Shown here in pieces: positions 58,751 to 64,000 of a stretch of DNA of 64,000 nt. This stretch comes from Gnetum montanum (lineage: Eukaryota > Streptophyta > Gnetopsida > Gnetales > Gnetaceae). The DNA lies in NCBI GenBank assembly GCA_015680685.1, contig MNCI01013900.1:434128-498127 (forward strand), given 5' to 3'. The position numbers and the translations under genes were made by a program. The notes beneath the pieces are model-generated. The model had not been told where the DNA came from and ran no database searches. It saw only the letters and a program-made list of their open reading frames with translations. The stretch's first letter is position 1. Each line of letters opens with the position of its first letter.

Positions 58751-59365
58751 AGGAATTTCCAGCTTCCCCGTATTGATGTTTTCAGGTTAAGGGTTGAAAG
58801 TTGGTGACACTCTTACTCCAGTGCATCTATTCTTTCAATGTGGACGCAAGTTGTTCCCCCAGTTAGTTCCATGCATGTTGGTGAGTTGCTCTCTTGTTGT
58901 GTCTTCTTGTTGTGTGGTTGCTACATACAGGCACTTGTGTATGTTAATTTCTTGGGCACACCGGTTGCATGCAGGCAATGTTGAACATTCCTATACGCAA
59001 TCACACCCTGTATCACTATATGTGATGCATGAAACTTTCTTCCTCTCAATCTTTCCAAAAGTGTTTTCCTTAGATATTTCCAGGGAAAGATCATGGATTC
59101 CTAGGCATGCATTTATGGTACTTATCCATGCCCTTCCCATTATTATTAGAAAGTTCCCTTTGTCATTTTTTACTTGTATCACTAGGAAATTAGCTAGGTA
59201 TGACCACCCACACACAGTGGTAATGATGTCCTCCACCAATCCCAAGGGAACAGTGATGGACTGGTTAGCCAACTCTAAGTGAATATTGCTCTTCTTTAGT
59301 GGAGGCAGGTTCCAGGCTTTATACATCTCTTGTGATATCAAGTTGACTCTAGAACCTGAGTCCAA
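58751..59365 (-). pseudogene. R6 protease
   Basis: The minus frame 59365-58991 is open for 124 codons. It starts MDSGSRVNLISQEMYKAW with the catalytic Asp-Ser-Gly intact, then SNIHLELANQSITVPLGLVEDIITTVCGW and FLIIMGRAWIS. In gypsy elements this aspartic protease cuts Gag-Pol during particle maturation. It is the only copy in the window with the intact DSG triplet. A stop precedes the Met in the gag-pol frame region and the downstream pol is gone, so it is a remnant. The 162-codon plus-strand frame at 58794-59282 is antisense to it. Confidence 0.8.
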
Positions 59366-61999
59366 AAGAGCTTTACATGGTTCATTCCCAACGACTTAGA
59401 GATAGATTAAAGGGCTTCTGGGGTCAGAGAATTTCTTGGGAAGGTGGCCCTCCTTAATCCAGTCAGTGACGGCATGTGTTCACATAACCGTGTGCATTGA
59501 GCTCTATTTTTTATTTGAAGGGAGCTCTGAAGCCTTATTGGATGAAGAAGTGTTCAGTGGCTCAACCGCTTGTGGTTGTCAGAGCTTGGTTGGGCTGTTG
59601 GTTTTGAAGAAGGGCCTTCTCTTTGTATGGTTGTCAGAACTAGCAGTGGGTTGAAGGTTCACAGCTCTCATAGCATTGTGTTACTGTGGTTGAGTGGCGA
59701 GTTCCCCTTGCATTGCTGGAACGGGTGGTAATGGAGCTATCGGTGTGAGAGTTGCATATGGGTTCAAAGGATGGTATGTCTATGGGTTGTCTCTCCTAGG
59801 AGAAGGAGTCCTATAATACTCTTGAGCTTGGTAGTGACGTTGTGGTGTCACGTGACCAACTAAGTCACGTGGAGAAATTGGCTACTACACATAGTAGCCA
59901 TATGGATCCGGTTGCCAGTAAGGGTATTGTTGCCTTGGCGGTGGCATCCCCCATGACTATGGTTATTGCCACTGCTAGTGTTACTCAATAGGTTATGGTG
60001 GAGTTCCACTTGGATAATATGTTAATGGTTGGCAAAACTGCCTCAGGTTACCTTGGGAATAAGGTAACCATCGGGGTGCTTGCTGTTTGTTAAGTCGTAG
60101 GTTAAGTGCATACACCCCAGACTCTTGCAAATGTGAGATTACTGGGCAACATCCCTTAGGATGGTCATACTGGCATATCTCACATCCACCGGCATTGTCC
60201 ATATCAAAATCCACAACTTCTTCGGTGATGGACATTTTAGCCTTACCTTTGTTACGTGCATGGTCCATGTCCCTCATAGTCACTACCTCGCTCCTTAGAC
60301 TCCTCTACGATTTTGAGAATAGTTTCAAATCTATTATCTAAGGAGTCCCACATTTGGTCTACCTTTTTCGACACTTCTATTGTTAATTTTTGGAGTGGCA
60401 AGGTTTTCCTATTCACCATCTCTTTGACTTGTGACTCTTCCTCCTCCTCACAAAATCCCACTCTCCTTTTTCGGAGGGAAGGATCGCAGTTGTACTCTTT
60501 CACACTTTCTCTCTTACATAGCTCCCCTTCTTCCTTAGCTACTTGCTCCAACAATCTATGAACCTGATGGGACCTAAGCTCTAATAATCTCCCTTAGGCA
60601 TATGTTCCAAGGGTTCTCTTGGTTTCATGCCTAAGTCCATCTACGAGATGGCGTAGTTGATCCTGCTACGAGTAACCATGGCCCAGGCAAAGATGTAATA
60701 ATGCATAATATTGGCCCATGGTAGCATCCAAGGGTTAATGACTTTCTGCTTCCATCCTTGGATTTGTGTTCGCAGGTTGGACACCCGGGAGTACATTTGA
60801 TACATATCATTAAATAGTTCTAGCATTGTACTCCATCTTTAAATGGATTCCGATTCTAAGGACCAGTACCAGCTTTTCTCTTCTTTTACTAGTGTCCTTG
60901 GGAACAACTTTAGTTTTTGTCATTCGTTCTCGATGTTCTACAAGGCACATGCATCCTAAAATGCTTGTAAGGATCAGCGTTGTATCCCCCCTCAAATCGT
61001 GGGATTTTATTCATGTCTAACCTCTTGATCCTGCTATCTTTTTGGTGCCTATTGGGAACTCTTACAGCCTCTGTGATATCTAACATGCTTCAGGTTGCAA
61101 ATATGGGGTTCTTCATGATCATTTTGTTCATAGCATCTGTGATTTCTACACGGCTCCCTACTCTCCCTTCTTCTATCCTACGATTTACTATAGTGCCCTC
61201 AACCTCCTTCTCGACTCTCTCGTCGAGGTTTCTCACCCTTTTTACCCTTATCCTCACGGTTAGGTTCCTTATGACTGCATCCTAATACTGAAGGAGAGGG
61301 TGAATGTGATAATGAAGGTGAATAAGAAGGAGAACCATCGCCATGAGGATGTTTCCTACCTTCTCTTTGGTGGTCTTGGCTCCGATCGTGATTACGATCA
61401 GACTGCCTGCCCTTATCATGTGTTTGTGTTCCCTCGTTGAACACTTGGTGTTCGTGGGGAACATAACCATGGTTGTGAACTGTGGAGTGAAGGTTCTGAT
61501 ACAACACCTCCTCACCATCATTAGGAGGGGGAACATCATTTGGTGGGGAACCTATTGAAACTAGTTCACCACCCTCAATTTCTCTTAAGATAGGTGGAGC
61601 ATTATGGGGTCCTCTGCCCTTCAAAGATGTGTGATATCTCTTCTGTTGCAAGTCCCTTTGATATTGGACTTCTGTGGGATCGTAGTCCCTTGTTCTATGA
61701 TCGCATGCAACATACTCTGTGTACAACTATGACCTACCTATTCATGCGAGAGCACGAAGGAGCATGTTGGGGACTACTCAGTCTAGAGGCAACACTATGT
61801 TACCCTCCAAGTCTCTCCAATGTAGTTGTTCATCTTGATGGAGAATAAAGGTAAAGTCGAGTACATATTCATCATGATGAATATATACCACACGGAATTG
61901 TTGAGGAACTAGTAGATCTTGGTTACATGTGTTGTGCTGCCGACTATCTCTTGTGTTGGTCCTAGGTGGTAAAGTGCTTTTGTGGGAAGAAGAAGACAT
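59366..61999 (-). pseudogene. gag: R6 gag, best-preserved copy, broken
   Basis: The start is ATG 61999-61997 (MSSSSHKSTLPPRTNTRDSRQHN). An open stretch at 61726-61199 encodes a hydrophilic arm (RGPHNAPPILREIEGGE, then HNHGYVPHEHQ, RNHDRSQDHQREGRKHPHGDG, and a Ser/Pro run). The capsid-like core is at 61190-60600 (VRVPNRHQKDSRIKRLDMNK, then IPRFEGGYNADP). A charged linker is at 60554-60252 (EEGELCKRESVKEYNCDPSL, EEEEESQVKEMVNRKTLPLQ). The zinc knuckle at 60184-60149 is intact: CEICQYDHPKGC, spacing C-X2-C-X3-H-X3-C. The C-part is Pro/Gln/Tyr-rich. A few stops (for example TGA near 61097) break it. Gag would assemble the particle and bind RNA. Confidence 0.8.
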
Positions 62000-62045
62000 T
62001 TTTGTCTTGTTCGGTGTGCTATCGATGTTGGTTTCATGGAGCCAA

Positions 62046-62992
62046 AATTAAATTAGGGAATAATTTAAATTCAACCAAAGTCTGGGGATCTTACTTATAA
62101 CTCTATGACTTGAATAAGAATCATCTTGTAGGTTTAGTTTACCTTCAATGTAACTGAGATTGGCTTAGGCTACGTTGATGCAAAGGTATTAACAAACATC
62201 CTCTATTTCTATGTAAAAACTATAAATATTTGGGATGAGCTCTCACAGATAACTTAGTCTTAATTTGGATTTCATTTGGGATTATGAAGTCCAATTTATG
62301 TGAAGAGATTTCCCTCCCTTCAATAAGTTGATTTCCTTTCCTTGTCTTGTATGTGTTTTTAGTTATTGCTTTCACAAGTGTGACTAGACTCTATCATGGA
62401 GCTACCTTGCTTACGTATCCTAGAAATGTTGGATTGATGTGGAGTCTAATGTTTGCATTGTGAATAAAGCTTATGATTTTTCCTTATTTCATTTTTGATT
62501 CCTTAAACATAAAAAAATAAAAATATTTATTTAATTTCTATTTTAGAGAGCTCTAATGATTTGTTCCTTATCCAAGAAGATCACAACTATACGACATGAT
62601 GTTGGGCCATTGAGGTTTTGACTAAGAACCATAGTTATTGCATTTTGTGTGTGGTGTTGTATATGTCCCCAAGAGGGATTGGAACATCGGCATTATATTT
62701 TTTCCCAAGAGGGATCACAAGGTGTGTGTGCTTATTATTGTTTTTGTTTCTTATAATTCTAAAATCCATAAAAATTATAAAACATAAAATTATAAATATT
62801 TTCTCTATCTCTCACCATGGAAACATGGGGTTTATTTGTATCACATGTACTATAATATCTTTTATACCTATTGAAAGAAATTATATATGTGATTGTTCTT
62901 GGCAATTCACATCATCTTCAAGCTTGTAACTAGATCATATTGCATTTCGTATGATAAATCTCATTGAACCCAAACTAGTGGGACCCCTATTA
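62046..62992 (+). other. Possible LTR of R8, start not placed
   Basis: This has no gene. The sequence just before the R8 primer-binding site should be the end of its 5' LTR; 62600-62992 (with CCCCAAGAGGGAT twice) would be its R-U5 part. The 103-codon frame at 62618-62929 has no known motif and is probably chance. No second copy of the LTR lies in the window to confirm it. Confidence 0.35.
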
Positions 62993-63011
62993 TTGGTGTT
63001 GTTGTCGAGGA
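62993..63011 (+). promoter_or_regulatory. R8 primer-binding site, decayed
   Basis: TTGGTGTTGTTGTCGAGGA differs from TTGGCGCCGTTGCCGGGGA by five transitions only, so it fits a decayed Tat/Athila-type site in plus orientation. Confidence 0.5.
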
Positions 63012-63290
63012 AGGCATTGGTGAATTACCTTGAAATACTTGTACATTCATAATTTTCCTTTTTTTAAGTTGTTAATATTATAAGAAATAAAGGACTAAAG
63101 TAATCATGGCTGAAGTGAGTAATGAGAATAAATTGAATCAGAAGCCTCATTGGTTCAAATAACTTTCAAAAACATGGTGAAGAAGGGAGCAGCTCTTGTT
63201 ATAGTAAAATTTCATCAAGATAAACTAGGATGATGACATGATGCTCATCGAAAATTTTGCAAAACCTAGAGAAGCTACACCTATCATCTT
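63012..63290 (+). pseudogene. gag: R8 leader and start of gag, interrupted
   Basis: About 95 bases after the primer-binding site an ATG at 63106 opens MAEVSNENKLNQKPHWFK, stopped by TAA at 63160. Further decayed frames follow until an LTR (R9) cuts in at 63291. The placement relative to the primer-binding site suits a gag start, but no domain is visible, so the call is tentative. Confidence 0.35.
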
Positions 63291-63752
63291 TGATGAGTGA
63301 CGAGGTACCCCTACACTCAACCATACGAATACGAGTGTCTCACGTGCAATCCAATCGAACTCCAAGGACTAAGTGCTTACGCACCTTAATGGAACACTTA
63401 AGGTTAATCAATCGTTGTTTTCCCAAACTTACTTGCATTGTCATGGTTGTATGGTTAAGTAAGCTTGAGGTGTATGATTTTTATATCTTTTATCTTTTTA
63501 ATGTCTTATGCTAATAGGGAAAGGTGAAGAGACTAAGTGACTAACTTTCATTAACTATTCGCTAACTAAGTTCTAATTGTCCTAGCACCAGTATCCATTC
63601 CCACTTGCAGCACACACCCTAAACCAATGCAACGCTACTGGGATTACCAAACGCTACTCGTTATTAGGTTACCAAGCATTACACACATGCTCGAAGCAGT
63701 CGTACCGAGTGCACTTAACTAGGAGAGTCAAGGATTGAGAGAGATTAATTAT
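63291..63752 (-). repeat. R9: LTR of the R1-R6 group, interrupted
   Basis: It starts TGATGAGTGACGAGGTACCC, the family LTR end read on plus, and follows the R4 LTR up to the position of GTCGTACCGAGTGCACTTAA. At 63753 another LTR begins. R9 keeps more CpGs than the R4 LTRs and may be younger. Its partner LTR is outside the window. Confidence 0.75.
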
Positions 63753-64000
63753 TGATAAGTGGCGAGGTACCCCTACACTCAACCATACGAATACGAGCTT
63801 TACACACGTGATCCAGTTGAACTCTACAGACTAAGTGCCTACACGCCTTATGGAACACTTAAGGTTAATCGTTCGTTGTCTTCCCAGACTTACTTATATT
63901 TTTCACAGTTGTATGGTTAAGTAAGTCTGAGGTATGTGATTTTTATGTCTTTTATCTTTTATTGTCTATGCTAATGAGGGAAAGGGTGAAGAGACTAAGT
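63753..64000 (-). repeat. R10: second LTR of the same group, inserted in R9 (runs off the edge)
   Basis: It starts TGATAAGTGGCGAGGTACCC and repeats the first about 250 bases of R9 with scattered differences (GTGATCCAGTTGAACTC against GCAATCCAATCGAACTC). Because R9 stops where R10 starts, at a point inside the LTR, R10 is probably nested in R9 rather than a tandem pair. Confidence 0.7.

Larger units (their letters stand above)
57540..62045 (-). mobile_element. R6: Ty3/gypsy element with gag and protease only
   Basis: Read on minus: a decayed primer-binding-like TTGGCTCCA at 62045-62037, gag from 61999, protease to about 58750, then directly the end of pol and the post-integrase spacer to 57540. 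RT, RNase H and nearly all of integrase are missing. Neither LTR is found: the right side does not end TCATCA, and the left side is joined to R7 gag. It is the least decayed copy, with the longest open gag segments. Confidence 0.8.

Noticed and set aside
58794-59282. 162-codon open frame on plus
   Set aside because: It is antisense to the R6 protease, which has a clear active site and family match on minus.
62618-62929. 103-codon hydrophobic frame as a membrane protein
   Set aside because: It lies in the presumed R-U5 of R8, ends in AT-rich low-complexity sequence and has no recognisable family.

Overview
This window looks like nuclear DNA of a large, repeat-dominated seed-plant genome, most likely a conifer or other gymnosperm. 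It is AT-rich, CpG-poor and has almost no intact long reading frame. It is built from old, mutually nested LTR retrotransposons. Two signals point to the organism. One is a broken but intron-bearing copy of a plant-type protein-lysine methyltransferase gene (Rubisco LSMT / SETD3 family). The other is a GIY-YIG nuclease fragment of a Penelope-like element; that class is known in conifers (the Dryad elements) and is otherwise very rare in plants. The species cannot be named from the sequence.

Layout. 1-140 is a short GC-rich edge that may be the first exon of a gene leaving the window to the left. 1084-4593 plus 11606-11644 is a probable 3.5 kb solo LTR (S1), split by element R1 (4594-11605, minus), which has both LTRs and gag but no recognisable pol. 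11645-14182 is unidentified AT-rich DNA. R2 (14183-22784, plus) and R3 (22785-30712, plus) abut: R2 carries pol, a long spacer, an extra ORF (aORF) and a partial 3' LTR; R3 starts inside gag and ends in a complete 3' LTR. 31966-32374 holds a tandemly duplicated tail of a LINE ORF2 (minus). R4 (33212-41782, minus) has both LTRs, a near-perfect target-site duplication and all coding parts in decayed form. 41783-45479 is unidentified. R5 (45480-52957, plus) runs from gag to 3' LTR and abuts the Penelope-like fragment (52958-53475). The methyltransferase pseudogene follows (54191-55881), then the gag of a different gypsy element R7 (56561-57535, plus), then R6 (57540-62045, minus; gag and protease but no RT or integrase). 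The right edge (62600-64000) holds the 5' end of another element (R8) interrupted by an LTR (R9), itself interrupted by a second LTR (R10).

R1-R6 form one Ty3/gypsy group. They share LTR ends TGATGA...TCATCA, a TTGGCACC-type primer-binding site that fits a deaminated form of the TGGCGCCGTTGCCGGGGA site known from the Tat/Athila lineage, the order gag-PR-RT-RNase H-INT-spacer-aORF, and an unusually short gag zinc knuckle (C-X2-C-X3-H-X3-C). Every copy is dead. Stops mostly look like CAG/CAA/TGG to TAG/TAA/TGA changes, as expected from cytosine methylation and deamination. Different copies have lost different pieces (RT/INT, the integrase core, the spacer or the aORF). Only the family as a whole, not any one copy, shows how the parts worked together.

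The window contains four single-N positions. Three of them are flanked by an exact or near-exact duplication of 47-75 bases and look like unmerged assembly joins.
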